A DNA stretch of 64,000 bases from Sphingobacteriaceae bacterium (GTDB taxonomy: Bacteria; Bacteroidota; Bacteroidia; UBA7662), in NCBI GenBank assembly GCA_030682795.1, contig JAUXNJ010000040.1:1-64000 (forward strand), read 5' to 3'. The number at the start of each line of letters is the position of its first letter. Position 1 is the stretch's first letter. The translations under genes and the position numbers were made by a program. Shown in pieces: positions 46,835 to 55,797 of the stretch. Under the pieces are notes generated by a model. It was not told where the DNA came from. It ran no database searches and saw only the letters and a program-made list of their open reading frames with translations.

Positions 46835-47905
46835 ATGATTGTACCTTCAATTCGCTTTTCTCGCCGTGATGAGAAAGGCTTCTTTCCAGAACTTCGTAAA
46901 AGGGTAGATGAGTATTTTGCTCAAAACAACCTGCACAAAACAGGCGGAAGTCGTATGATTTGGAAAGCCATTGGCATGTTGGCGTTTTATCTCACGCCAC
47001 TTGGTTTGATTTTATCTGGCATGTTTACCGGATGGGCGATGTTGCCGCTGGTTTTGTGGATGGGTATTGGTTTAGCTGGTGTAGGCATGAGTGTAATGCA
47101 CGATGCTTGTCACAATGCTTTTTCAGACAAACAGTGGGTAAACCGCATTTTTGCAGCCAGCATGTATTTGGTGGGTGGCAATGTGTACAACTGGAAAATC
47201 CAGCACAATACCCTGCACCATACTTTCACCAACATCCACCATGCCGACGAAGACATAGGTGGTAAGGGTTTGATGCGTCTCGACAAGCACGATGCACACA
47301 AGCCAATGCACAAATGGCAGCACATTTATGCGCCAATGTTGTACACCATGATGACCATCAGCTTCCATGTGAAAGATTTTCGTCAGGTATTGCAGTGGGC
47401 ACCTCAGCAAGGTAAAAAGGTTTTTTACAAGCAGTTTGTGAATTTGATCATCGGTAAGTTGGTGTTCATTTCCTTGATGTTGTTGCCTTATTTCGTTTTG
47501 CCGATTTCTTTTGGGACTTGGGTATTGGGCTTTTTAATTGTGAACCTCACTGCAGGATTTATTTTGGCAGGCATTTTCCAATTGGCGCACATTGTTGAAG
47601 AAACCGACCAGCCCCTTCCGAACGAAGAAGGCGTGATGGAAAACACCTGGGCCATCCACCAATTACATACCACCTCAGATTTTGCCCGTGAAAACTGGTT
47701 TTTGCGTTGGTACACAGGCGGATTGAATTTCCAGGTAGAGCACCATCTGTTCCCCAATATTTGCCATTTGCATTATCCAAAATTGTCGGAGATTGTAGAA
47801 AACACGGCAAGAGAGTTTGGTATACCTTACCATGCGCATCAAACCTTGGCCGAAGCAGGCGCATCGCACATCAAAGCTTTATACAAGCTGGGACACGAAG
47901 CTTAA
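46835..47905 (+). CDS. membrane fatty acid desaturase
   Basis: 356 aa with the three histidine boxes of the membrane desaturases: HDACHN (about 88-93), HNTLHH (about 124-129) and VEHHLFP (about 303-309), plus three to four membrane helices. It inserts a double bond into an acyl chain using a di-iron centre and oxygen, which points to an aerobic host. Its sequence type (NWKIQHNTLHHTFTNIHHAD, QLAHIVEETDQPLP) is that of the linoleoyl-CoA/acyl-CoA desaturase-like group in Bacteroidota. Single gene with its own promoter and terminator. Confidence 0.92.
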   Translation: MIVPSIRFSRRDEKGFFPELRKRVDEYFAQNNLHKTGGSRMIWKAIGMLAFYLTPLGLILSGMFTGWAMLPLVLWMGIGLAGVGMSVMHDACHNAFSDKQWVNRIFAASMYLVGGNVYNWKIQHNTLHHTFTNIHHADEDIGGKGLMRLDKHDAHKPMHKWQHIYAPMLYTMMTISFHVKDFRQVLQWAPQQGKKVFYKQFVNLIIGKLVFISLMLLPYFVLPISFGTWVLGFLIVNLTAGFILAGIFQLAHIVEETDQPLPNEEGVMENTWAIHQLHTTSDFARENWFLRWYTGGLNFQVEHHLFPNICHLHYPKLSEIVENTAREFGIPYHAHQTLAEAGASHIKALYKLGHEA

Positions 47906-47925
47906 ACGCAAAGCAAGTAAACAAG

Positions 47926-47957
47926 AACCCTCGAATAGAAATTTCGGGGGTTTTTTG
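47926..47957 (+). terminator. terminator of the desaturase gene
   Basis: AACCCTCGAA / TAGAAA / TTTCGGGGGTT (ten pairs, one G-T), followed by TTTTTGTTTT. Placed 20 bp after the stop. Confidence 0.8.
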
Positions 47958-47969
47958 TTTTAGTGCAAA

Positions 47970-48500
47970 ATTCAAATTGAGCGGAGCGAAATCCCGCAAG
48001 GCGGGGGTTCAAAGTTCAGAGCGTGTCCTTGCTGGCAGTGCGGGACGTTTCTGTTATGACTTGGCGCTGGCGTTCGGGCTTCCTACCCTGTTAGGGCGAA
48101 TTCAAAGCTCAAAGTGGGGTAGGTGCAACCATCATGATTTGTTTTCTAAACATCAGGCTAGGGCCTGCACGATCTCTCAGCGAACCGCAGCTGAGCGGTC
48201 TGTAAGTGAGCGCCAGCGGCGACCGGTCTGGTGGCGCAGCGGTCTGTCAGCTTTTTCAAATACTACTGCTAATTTAATAGCGAGCCACAGGCGATTGGGC
48301 ATCTTGCCCTGCTAGAGCGAGTTCAAAATTCAAAGTTCAGGGTTAGAAGGAGGAGATACTGGCAGCATGATTTGTATTCTAAACATCAACGCCAGGGTCT
48401 GTACTATCTCTCAGCGAACCGCAGCTGAGCGGTCTGTTAGGGAGCAACGCGACCGGTCTGTTAGCGCAGCGGTCTGTTAGGGAGCCGTAGGCGACCGATC
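47970..48500. repeat. gene-free cluster of dispersed repeats (copy C region)
   Basis: No gene is supported between the desaturase and the hydrolase. TGAGCGGAGCGAAATCCCGC at 47978-47997 recurs at 52034-52053. Two imperfect tandem copies of about 110-130 bp (from 48137 and 48366: GATTTGT(T/A)TTCTAAACATCA ... CTCAGCGAACCGCAGCTGAG, then CGGTCTGT units) use the same CAGACCG/GAGCGCCAGCGA building blocks, in reverse, as the repeats around yfcC. Confidence 0.6.
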
Positions 48501-49820
48501 TCATTCCAGCCAGTCGCTAATCGCTTTTAAAGCCGCTGCATCCACATTGTTCTGCTTTTGGTAAGCTTTGGTAGGTGATATCGAATCAGTAGCGGGCATA
48601 AGTAGGTGGTTGAGCTGGGGCAAGGTGCTGAAACGAACCTTGCTGCGGCCGAGCAATCGCATTTCCCACAGCTCCAGGTCGCCGGTCTGCGATTGGTAGT
48701 CGTTGCCGCCCCGCACAAACCACAACGCGGCATCGGTGTGCCAATAGCCTGCCAAGGGGTCAAATTTTTGAAGCCGTTGCCAGTAGGGTGCCGGGAGCTG
48801 GAGGGGCAAACTGTCGGCGGGCAAGTCGGCACTCAGCTTGAAGCTTTTGGCAAGCTGGGTTTGGCGTTCGAGTTGTTGCACCGCCGCTTGCATAGCCGCA
48901 AAGCCCATTTCAGCGCTCAACAACTGTATGTACTGGTCGAGGAGCTGGTCGGGGAGCGGCCGGGGACTGCTACCTACAGCCAAAACGTGGCGAATGGGCA
49001 GGGGCGAGCGACTGGCAACGTGGCCGGCCAACATACCGCCGAAACCTAAGCCGATCAAACTTATGCGCTGGGTATCGATTTCACTTACGGTGCGCAACAG
49101 CTGTATAGCTGCCAGCGCATCTTCTATCACCTCGTTCTCAAAGTTTAGCACACGCAAATCGGCCATCAATTCTGGACCATAGCGGAAGGTACGTTTGTCG
49201 TAGCGCAGGCTGGCGATACCTTCCGCTGCCAAGCCTACCGCCAGGTCACGAAACATTTTGGTAGGACCAATGCTGTGGTCTTTGTCTTGCGGCCCCATAT
49301 CATGCAGCAGCAGCACCACTGCACAAGCTTTGCAGTCTTTAGGAAGGGTAAGAATGGCAGGCAGTACAATGCTGTCGTGCCGCACCCGCATGCTGTATTC
49401 CTGGTATTTTTCGGGATGGTCGTAAGCGGGTGGGAGGTACAGTTGTTCGTCGGAAAGGGGCTGAAGTCGCAACGAAGTGATTTCCCAGCGGGCGTTAAAT
49501 TGCAATTCGAGGCGCACCGAACTTTTTACAAAATCGAGTTGGCGGTAGTAGTACTGCTGTTTATTACGTTCGCGCATCACCAGCTCTCCTACTTTTTGTA
49601 AGTCTCCTTGCGCCACCTGCAAGCCTTGCCAAATCACCTCTAGCTGGGCGGCATCTATTTTTTTGGCCAAATCGGGACTCAGCAAGGCATTGGCAGCGGG
49701 CCAAGCAGCTGATTGGAGTAACTCCAAAAGCTTTTGGGAACGCTCGGCAGCCTGACCAGGCAGTTGTGCCGAACTACCGGTAAAATACAGCAGCAAAATG
49801 AGGGTCCACCAAAAGCGCAT
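48501..49820 (-). CDS. alpha/beta-hydrolase with DUF3887-like N-terminus, nucleophile Ser replaced
   Basis: 439 aa from the ATG at 49820 (MRFWWTLILLLYFTGSSAQ, signal peptide). Residues 25-135 resemble the DUF3887 domain of Bacteroidota hydrolases (AERSQKLLELLQSAAWPAAN), then an alpha/beta-hydrolase domain with VVLLLHDMGPQDKDHS and RYDKRTFRYGPE. The nucleophile elbow reads SLIGLGFGGMLAG where relatives have GHSxGG, so the catalytic serine position is glycine. Candidates for the other triad members are present (VRGGNDYQ, LPQLNHLLMP). It is probably inactive as a hydrolase, or uses another residue. Exported; partner unknown. Confidence 0.8.
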   Translation of the reverse strand: MRFWWTLILLLYFTGSSAQLPGQAAERSQKLLELLQSAAWPAANALLSPDLAKKIDAAQLEVIWQGLQVAQGDLQKVGELVMRERNKQQYYYRQLDFVKSSVRLELQFNARWEITSLRLQPLSDEQLYLPPAYDHPEKYQEYSMRVRHDSIVLPAILTLPKDCKACAVVLLLHDMGPQDKDHSIGPTKMFRDLAVGLAAEGIASLRYDKRTFRYGPELMADLRVLNFENEVIEDALAAIQLLRTVSEIDTQRISLIGLGFGGMLAGHVASRSPLPIRHVLAVGSSPRPLPDQLLDQYIQLLSAEMGFAAMQAAVQQLERQTQLAKSFKLSADLPADSLPLQLPAPYWQRLQKFDPLAGYWHTDAALWFVRGGNDYQSQTGDLELWEMRLLGRSKVRFSTLPQLNHLLMPATDSISPTKAYQKQNNVDAAALKAISDWLE

Positions 49821-49953
49821 CTTCAAAGAACGTAAAAAGCGCTGGTTGTTGTGGATGGGGCTTCGCCAAAGCACAGAATTTATCATAGCAGCAAAGCCCG
49901 TACCTCCCGGCACAGGCTTCATACATGAAGAATGGGTTGAAAATGTTGGGTAG

Positions 49954-50649
49954 TTAGTCGATTTGTTCCACCACTCCTGCGCCGCTGATGCGTTTACGCA
50001 AGACTTTAGGCTCGCCTTTGTACTCCACTGATCCGACCCCGCTGATGTTTACATCAAGCATTTCGCTCACGTTAACTTCGGCGGCGGCGGCCCCAGCCAA
50101 TATCAGGGTCATGTTTTTTACCAGATAATTTTCGGCCTCAAAACCAGCGGCACCGCTGAGGTTGATGACTACCGTTTCGGCACTGCCTTCCATTTCAATG
50201 CCTGCGGCACCACTCACATCAAGCTTCACCACTTTCACATGGATGTTCAGGGCGCAGCTTCCGGCACCAGAAACATTTACAAACAGCGTTTCGTTATCAA
50301 ACCCCTTGGCCGATACCTCAGCGGCACCAGAAAGCTTTAAACTTTCGAGGCTGGGGAGTTTGATAATAACTTTTTCAACACTACTGGTGCTCATTCCAAA
50401 TTTGCCTTTGGCGCCACTGAGCTGCAAAACGCCATCTTCAATGGTAATATCCAGGGTTTTGAGACTTTGGGCATCTCCAAAAAGTTGCAGTTCACCTGCG
50501 CCTTTTTCAATTTGTACGGTAATGGCACCCTTTACTACAACGCTGTTTACGCCTTGCAGAGGCAGGCTGGTTTGCGCAATGGCAATGGTAGCCAAGCATA
50601 ATAGCAGACTACAAATCACAAGAATGATGGGGAGTATGGGCTTTTTCAT
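49954..50649 (-). CDS. DUF2807 (head GIN domain) exported protein
   Basis: 231 aa from the ATG at 50649 (MKKPILPIILVICSLLLCLA, signal peptide). The body is a right-handed beta-solenoid-like series of short strands (VVKGAITVQIEKGAGELQLF, SLESLKLSGAAEVSAKGF, VSGAGSCALNIHVKVVKLDV, LSGAAGFEAENYLVKNMTLI), with the recurring LSGA(A/G) turn of the DUF2807 family. Usually periplasmic; the function is unknown and a link to envelope stress has been suggested for relatives. Confidence 0.85.
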   Translation of the reverse strand: MKKPILPIILVICSLLLCLATIAIAQTSLPLQGVNSVVVKGAITVQIEKGAGELQLFGDAQSLKTLDITIEDGVLQLSGAKGKFGMSTSSVEKVIIKLPSLESLKLSGAAEVSAKGFDNETLFVNVSGAGSCALNIHVKVVKLDVSGAAGIEMEGSAETVVINLSGAAGFEAENYLVKNMTLILAGAAAAEVNVSEMLDVNISGVGSVEYKGEPKVLRKRISGAGVVEQID

Positions 50650-50720
50650 AAGTCGGAATTTGTAGGGAAGACGATGGCATGGCACCTCGGGTTGCATGCG
50701 GTCCCTAAATTTCTGAAAAA

Positions 50721-51650
50721 TTATTCAGAGCGGGACTTTAAAAAATCGATGTTGCGCTGTAAACCTTTGAACCCTGTACGTTTGACGGCGCTTTTGCGGA
50801 AGAGCTGGCCAAAAACTTCTTGCGTAAGTTCATGCCAATCGCCTGCCTCAAGTTGCAGTAAGTCGGGGTGCGGGTTAAACCGCGGTTCTTGGTGTGGCTT
50901 GCTGAAGCGGTTCCAAGGGCATACTTCTTGGCAGATGTCGCAGCCAAACATCCAGTTGTCGAATTTGCCGCGCATATCGGTGGGGATGGCCTCTTTTAAC
51001 TCGATGGTGAAGTAGCTGATGCAGCGGCTGCCATCGACTTGGTAGGGGGTGATGGCGTCGGTAGGACAAGCATCGATGCAGCGCGTGCAGGTGCCGCAGT
51101 AGTCTTTGATTGGGCCATCGGGCTCGAGTTCGAGGTCGGTGATGAGCTCCGCCAAGAAAAAATAGCTGCCTTGTTGTTTGTTGATGAGGTTGGTGTGCTT
51201 GCCTACCCAACCTGTGCCACTTTGAGCGGCCCAGGCTTTTTCGAGCACAGGGGCCGAGTCTACAAATACGCGGCCGTCGATTTCTCCAATTTCAGCCCGC
51301 AACAGCTCGAGCAGCTCACGGAGCTTGTCGCGCACTACAAAGTGGTAGTCTTCGCCATAGGCATACTGCGAAATTTTTGGCGCGCCGCTGGCCTGGGGCT
51401 GGGGATTGTGGTAATTGTACAGCAAACTCACCACGGAGCGTGCTCCCGGCACCAGCAAACGGGGGTCGAGCCGCTTGTCGAAGTGGTTTTCCATATAGCC
51501 CATCTGCCCATGCTGGCCGTTCTTCAGCCAATTTTCGAGTCGCGGGGCCTCTTGCTCCAAAAATTCCGCCGCGCTTACCCCACAAAACTGGAAGCCCAGG
51601 CGGGCAGCTTGTTGTTTGAGGAAGGCGGTATGGACCCGGGCTTGGTTCAT
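50721..51650 (-). CDS. queG: epoxyqueuosine reductase
   Basis: 309 aa. Cobalamin-binding N-terminal domain, [20 protein letters not shown] (active-site region), then two 4Fe-4S motifs: [16 protein letters not shown] and [11 protein letters not shown]. QueG reduces epoxyqueuosine to queuosine in the wobble position of tRNAs for Asp, Asn, His and Tyr, and is oxygen-tolerant. It overlaps the upstream ferredoxin-like gene by 4 bp, which could supply electrons (inference). Confidence 0.95.
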   Translation of the reverse strand: MNQARVHTAFLKQQAARLGFQFCGVSAAEFLEQEAPRLENWLKNGQHGQMGYMENHFDKRLDPRLLVPGARSVVSLLYNYHNPQPQASGAPKISQYAYGEDYHFVVRDKLRELLELLRAEIGEIDGRVFVDSAPVLEKAWAAQSGTGWVGKHTNLINKQQGSYFFLAELITDLELEPDGPIKDYCGTCTRCIDACPTDAITPYQVDGSRCISYFTIELKEAIPTDMRGKFDNWMFGCDICQEVCPWNRFSKPHQEPRFNPHPDLLQLEAGDWHELTQEVFGQLFRKSAVKRTGFKGLQRNIDFLKSRSE

Positions 51651-51976
51651 TTTTGCAGCAATGGACCTTTAAAATGGAGGCGCAGGCGTTCTACGGGTTG
51701 GTTGTTTACCAAATGGCTTTCGATCACTTCTTCTACATCCGCCAAGGTTAAAGCGCCATACCAAACGGCTTCGGGGTACACTACCAGGGCGGGACCATGC
51801 ACACAGGCGTCTAAGCAGCCAGTTTGTTGTGCTCGGATGTCGATTTGCAAGCCACGGGCTTTGATGCCTTCTTTAAAAGCCGCTACCAAGGCGCTGCCGT
51901 GTTCTTTGCCGCAGCTTTTTTTAGCAGGGTCGGGACGTTCGTTGTTACAGATGAAGAGGTGTTTTTGATATTTCAT
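51647..51976 (-). CDS. thioredoxin-like (2Fe-2S) ferredoxin domain protein
   Basis: 109 aa: [80 protein letters not shown]. Four cysteines in the order CN-SCG-GCLDAC fit the thioredoxin-like 2Fe-2S ferredoxin family. It is the first gene of a two-gene unit with queG. Confidence 0.92.
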   Translation of the reverse strand: MKYQKHLFICNNERPDPAKKSCGKEHGSALVAAFKEGIKARGLQIDIRAQQTGCLDACVHGPALVVYPEAVWYGALTLADVEEVIESHLVNNQPVERLRLHFKGPLLQK

Positions 51977-52472
51977 GCTGCAAAATACGACCTTATCGAG
52001 TTCAAGGTTCGAAATTCAAGGTTCAAAGTTTCAAATTCAAAGTTGAGCGAAGCGAAATCCCGCAAGGCGGGGTTCAAAGTTTGTCCTTTGTCCTTGCCTG
52101 ATTTAGGTTGACCGTTTTGAATGAAGTTAGTTTTTTATCACAGAGGTTATTTTTGGTCTTTCGGTCAGTTCAGTAATTGGGAGATGGGTGCTCGTGGATG
52201 GGTCGAGCGGGTGCAGATTGGAGGCTTACTACAGAGATATTGCCTTTCCTGTAACGGGCTGGGCGCGAAGGTACACAGACGGCTGCGCTTGCAGCCTTGT
52301 GGTTTCAAAAGGGCGAGCTGGGCCAGCTTTAAATGCGGGCTAAAATTTGAAGGTTGTAAAATCATTCTGAAAAGGCCGGCTTTATTGCAGTCGTGAGTCC
52401 TGCTGACACTGAAATTTTCCACATCCCGCGGCAAATGCCTGCTTTTAGCGTTTTGTTTAGCAGTTTTACATT
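51977..52472. other. gene-free region with short repeats
   Basis: No credible gene; open frames on both strands lack family features. It contains short direct repeats of TTCAA(A/G)GTT (52000-52045) and the GAGCGAAGCGAAATCCCGC element (52035-52053) also found near 47980. The promoter of priA is expected in the right part, but no clear -7/-33 pair was found. Confidence 0.5.
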
Positions 52473-54941
52473 GTGAGCACTACCCTGCCCTTCGCCGAAA
52501 TTTTGTTGCCTTTGCACATCCCTACCACCTACACCTATGCGGTGCCGGCAGAGTTGGGTACAGCGTTGCAAGTAGGACAAAGGGTCGTGGTGCAATTTGG
52601 CAAAACCCGCTTGTACACGGGCATGGTGTGGGAATTGCACGATCGCCAACCCACGGCGCATCAGCCCAAACCCATTGTGGATGTGCTCGATGACGCTGCT
52701 TTTTTGCCGCCTTTGTTGCGCCATTTTTGGCAATGGCTGGCCAGCTATTACCTCTGCTACCAAGGCGATGTGATGCAAGCGGCCTTGCCGGCAGTGTTTC
52801 GAATCAGCAGCGAGACCATCGTATTGGCGCATCCCGATTTAACGGCAGGCGAATGGCCAGAGCAACTCGATATGCAGTCGGATGCCGGCTTGGTGCTACA
52901 ATTGCTCGAGCACAAAAAGGAACTCAAGTTGAGCGATGTACAGCAGCTGTTGGCCCGCAAAAATGTGTTGCCCTTGCTGCGTGATATGATGCGGATGCAG
53001 TGGCTCGTAACCCGCGAATCGCTGGTGGGGGGCTACCGCGAAAAACGGGAATCGTTTTACCGCTTGAGTGCCGATTTTCATGCGGAAGAAGCCTTGCAGC
53101 TCCTTTGCGACCAACTCGAACGCAAGGCTGTGAAGCAGTTGGATGTGCTGATGAATTACCTTTTTCTGGCCCAAAAATACGGCTGGATTGAAAGGAGTCA
53201 GTTGCTTGCCCGTGCCGGCATGAGTGCTCCCGCTTTGGGGGCTTTGGTGGAGAAGGGCGTGCTGGAACATGCCAAGCTGCGGGTCGATCGATTGCCACCG
53301 AGTAGGGGAAGGGAAGAAGATTATGCCCTTTCTGAGGCGCAAAACAAAAGCTTGCTAGCCTGTCAGCAGCTCTTGGCCGCACAGAAGCCGGTCCTGTTGC
53401 ACGGCATCACCGGCAGTGGTAAAACGCTGGTGTACATTGAGCTTATTAAGGAGGCAGTGGCTTCGGGCAAGCAAGTGCTATATATGGTACCCGAAATTAC
53501 GCTCACTGCCCAGCTCATTGAGCGCTTGCGGCGGTACTTGGGAGCTGCGGTGGGCGTGTACCACAGTCGCTTTACCGACGACGAGCGCGCTGAACTCTGG
53601 CAGCAGCTGGTCGACAAGCGCATCCAAGTGGTGCTCGGCGCTCGTTCGGCCATCTTTTTGCCTTTCAGCGATTTGGGATTGGTAGTGGTAGATGAGGAGC
53701 ACGACGCCTCCTACAAACAAACCGACCCCGCACCCCGCTATCATGCCCGAGATGCTGCCCTTTGGCTGGCCCGCGAACATGGAGCGGCCGTGGTGCTTGG
53801 TTCAGCCACGCCTTCTGTGGAGAGTTGGCAGCTGGCGCATCAGGGAAAATATGGCTTGGTGCCTTTATATGAGCGATTTGGAGGTGTGCAGCTGCCCGAC
53901 ATCCAGCTCGCCGACATCCGCACCGAAACCCGGCAAAAACTCATGAAAGCCGATTTAACAGGTAGTTTGTACGAGGCGATTGTGGCTACACTGGCGAAAA
54001 AGGAGCAGGTCATCCTCTTCCAAAACCGCCGGGGCTATGTGCCGTATACCGAGTGCGCCGACTGCGGTTGGTCGCCCGAATGCGTCAGTTGCGACATCAC
54101 CCTCACCTACCACAAGCTGCAGCACGAAATGCGGTGTCACTATTGTGGCTACCGCGAAAGACCCGTGCCAGCCTGCAAGGCTTGTGGCAGCACCAAGCTG
54201 GTAACGCGTGGCTTTGGTACTGAAAAAATTGAAGAAGAGATTGCCATTTTGTTCCCCGAAGCAGCCATTGCGCGGCTCGATTTAGACGCTACTCGTAAGA
54301 AAAACGCTTTTGCCAACATCATCCGTGATTTTGAGCAGGGAAAAATTGATATTTTGATAGGTACGCAGATGGTGACCAAAGGGCTCGACTTCGACAAAGT
54401 GACCCTCGTAGGCGTGCTAAATGCCGACCAGAGTTTGCGCATGCCCGATTTCAGAGCCAACGAACGCACTTTCCAGCTGCTCGAGCAAGTGAGTGGCAGG
54501 GCCGGCCGCCGCGACATCAAAGGCCGGGTAATCATTCAAACCAGGGAGCCCAAGCGGGCCATTTTTAAGCTGGTGCAAGAGCACGACTACGAAAAATTTG
54601 CCGAGCTCGAGCTCATTGAGCGCTCCATGCACGAGTATCCGCCCTTTGTGCGCCTCATCCACATCAATTTGCGGCACCGCGACTTGCCCGTGGTAGAGCT
54701 GGCGGCCCGTAAACTCGCCGAAATGCTGCACAGCCGCCTCGGCGACCGCCTCAAAGGCCCCAGCATTCCCGCCATCAGCCGCCTCCGCGACGAGTACCAC
54801 CGCGAAATGCTCCTCAAAATGGAGCGCGGCAAACTCGACCCCGCCAAAGTCAAGGAGTTTGTAGGCCTCTGCCTGTTCCGCCTCGAAACTGACCCCCAAC
54901 TCAAGGGCTTGAAGGTGTATTTGGATGTGGATCCGTATTAA
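52473..54941 (+). CDS. priA: primosomal replication protein N' (PriA helicase)
   Basis: 822 aa from a GTG start. N-terminal 3' DNA-binding domain (FAEILLPLHIPTTYTYAVPA), winged helix, then the SF2 helicase: Walker A HGITGSGKT, DEEH box VVVDEEHD, SATPSVES. The zinc-binding insert has eight Cys (CADCGWSPECVSCDITLTYH, CHYCGYRE, ACKACGS), and the C-terminal helicase part has IGTQMVTKGLDFDKVTLVGV, LEQVSGRAGRRD. PriA restarts stalled replication forks. Single gene. Confidence 0.96.
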   Translation: MSTTLPFAEILLPLHIPTTYTYAVPAELGTALQVGQRVVVQFGKTRLYTGMVWELHDRQPTAHQPKPIVDVLDDAAFLPPLLRHFWQWLASYYLCYQGDVMQAALPAVFRISSETIVLAHPDLTAGEWPEQLDMQSDAGLVLQLLEHKKELKLSDVQQLLARKNVLPLLRDMMRMQWLVTRESLVGGYREKRESFYRLSADFHAEEALQLLCDQLERKAVKQLDVLMNYLFLAQKYGWIERSQLLARAGMSAPALGALVEKGVLEHAKLRVDRLPPSRGREEDYALSEAQNKSLLACQQLLAAQKPVLLHGITGSGKTLVYIELIKEAVASGKQVLYMVPEITLTAQLIERLRRYLGAAVGVYHSRFTDDERAELWQQLVDKRIQVVLGARSAIFLPFSDLGLVVVDEEHDASYKQTDPAPRYHARDAALWLAREHGAAVVLGSATPSVESWQLAHQGKYGLVPLYERFGGVQLPDIQLADIRTETRQKLMKADLTGSLYEAIVATLAKKEQVILFQNRRGYVPYTECADCGWSPECVSCDITLTYHKLQHEMRCHYCGYRERPVPACKACGSTKLVTRGFGTEKIEEEIAILFPEAAIARLDLDATRKKNAFANIIRDFEQGKIDILIGTQMVTKGLDFDKVTLVGVLNADQSLRMPDFRANERTFQLLEQVSGRAGRRDIKGRVIIQTREPKRAIFKLVQEHDYEKFAELELIERSMHEYPPFVRLIHINLRHRDLPVVELAARKLAEMLHSRLGDRLKGPSIPAISRLRDEYHREMLLKMERGKLDPAKVKEFVGLCLFRLETDPQLKGLKVYLDVDPY

Positions 54942-55012
54942 CGAAGATGATGGGTTGAGTTCTTTGAAAGCATCTAGAGCCGCTTAGCATGCATTTCTAA
55001 GTCCATTCCGGC

Positions 55013-55252
55013 TTATTTGATTCGACCGAATTCGATTAAAACTGCACGCACTTCTATCGCATTGCGTTGGGTTATTTTAACTATCAAGTCGATGTCGATG
55101 CCGTTGTCAAAGGCTTGTAGCGTTGTTTTAATAAAGCTTTTTTCTTCCCCCTCCAAAGCGCCGTTTTCGTAAGCAGTCTCAATCATCGACTCGGTGATGT
55201 TGGTGCCTTTGATGAGTTCGTGCAGTTTGGCTTTGTTTTCGGGTGAGATCAT
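55013..55252 (-). CDS. stand-alone Rpn C-terminal domain, copy 3
   Basis: 79 aa, MISPENKAKLHELIKGTNIT, ESMIETAYENGALEGEEKSF, then a shortened second half ending VRAVLIEFGRIK. It has the same fold text as the C-terminus of the Rpn nuclease at 55794-56720 but lacks the MVKGEQQQ linker. Its start overlaps the stop of copy 2 (ATGA). It is closest to copy 1 at its N-terminus (ISPE.KAKLHELIKGTN). It may act as an antitoxin-like partner of the nuclease (inference; see copy 2). Confidence 0.75.
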   Translation of the reverse strand: MISPENKAKLHELIKGTNITESMIETAYENGALEGEEKSFIKTTLQAFDNGIDIDLIVKITQRNAIEVRAVLIEFGRIK

Positions 55253-55515
55253 GGCTTAACGATTCGGTTGTTTTCAACTAAGATGGTACGCACTTCGTCC
55301 ACTGTGTGCTGCGTAATGTCGGATATAAACGCGATATCGGACCCTTTATCAAAGGCACGCAAAACGGTTGTGATAAGTTGCCGTTGTTCCCCATTTACCA
55401 TTCCCTTCTCTTCCCCCTCCAAAGCGCCGTTTTCGTAAGCAGTTTCAATCATCGACTCGGTGAGGTTGGTGCCTTTGATGAGTTCGAGGTATTTGGCTTT
55501 GGTTTCGGGTGACAT
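55249..55515 (-). CDS. stand-alone Rpn C-terminal domain, copy 2
   Basis: 88 aa, collinear over its full length with residues 222-309 of the Rpn nuclease upstream, starting at the same MSPETKAKYLELIKGTN and ending with the same VRTILVENNRIVKP. At DNA level 55249-55515 and 55794-56060 (both 267 bp) differ at about ten positions by eye, so the duplication is recent. In known Rpn systems an internal start makes a short C-terminal protein (RpnS) that inhibits the full-length nuclease. This gene encodes such a protein as a separate unit. Confidence 0.8.
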   Translation of the reverse strand: MSPETKAKYLELIKGTNLTESMIETAYENGALEGEEKGMVNGEQRQLITTVLRAFDKGSDIAFISDITQHTVDEVRTILVENNRIVKP

Positions 55516-55521
55516 GGAGAA

Positions 55522-55797
55522 TTACTTGATCCGCTGGTGTTCTTTCAAAATGCTTTCAACATATGCCACTGTACATTCGTTAATACTCGCGATTAAAAGT
55601 ATTTCAAGGCCTTTGTCGAAAGCATTGAGGATTGTCTTTTGGAGTTGATCGTGTTGCCCTTGCTCCCTTCCTTTTGCCATTCCCTTCTCTTCCCCCTCCA
55701 AAGCGCCGTTTTCATAAGCAGTCTCAATCATCGACTCGGTGAGGTTGGTGCCTTTGATGAGTTCGTGTAGTTTGGCTTTGGTTTCGGGTGAGATCAT
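55522..55797 (-). CDS. stand-alone Rpn C-terminal domain, copy 1
   Basis: 91 aa: MISPETKAKLHELIKGTNLT, ESMIETAYENGALEGEEKGM, a Q/G-rich linker AKGREQGQHDQLQ, then KTILNAFDKGLEILLIASIN and VAYVESILKEHQRIK. The first half is nearly the same as in the nuclease C-terminus; the second half has diverged. The ATG overlaps the stop of the full-length nuclease gene (ATGA), so translation is probably coupled. It is followed after 6 bp by copy 2. Confidence 0.8.
   Translation of the reverse strand: MISPETKAKLHELIKGTNLTESMIETAYENGALEGEEKGMAKGREQGQHDQLQKTILNAFDKGLEILLIASINECTVAYVESILKEHQRIK

Noticed and set aside
47707-48315. Open frame of 202 codons after the desaturase
   Set aside because: It overlaps the desaturase 3' end in another frame and then runs through a terminator and dispersed repeats.
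52121-52434. Open frames on both strands upstream of priA
   Set aside because: Low-complexity, no start context or domain; they conflict with each other.
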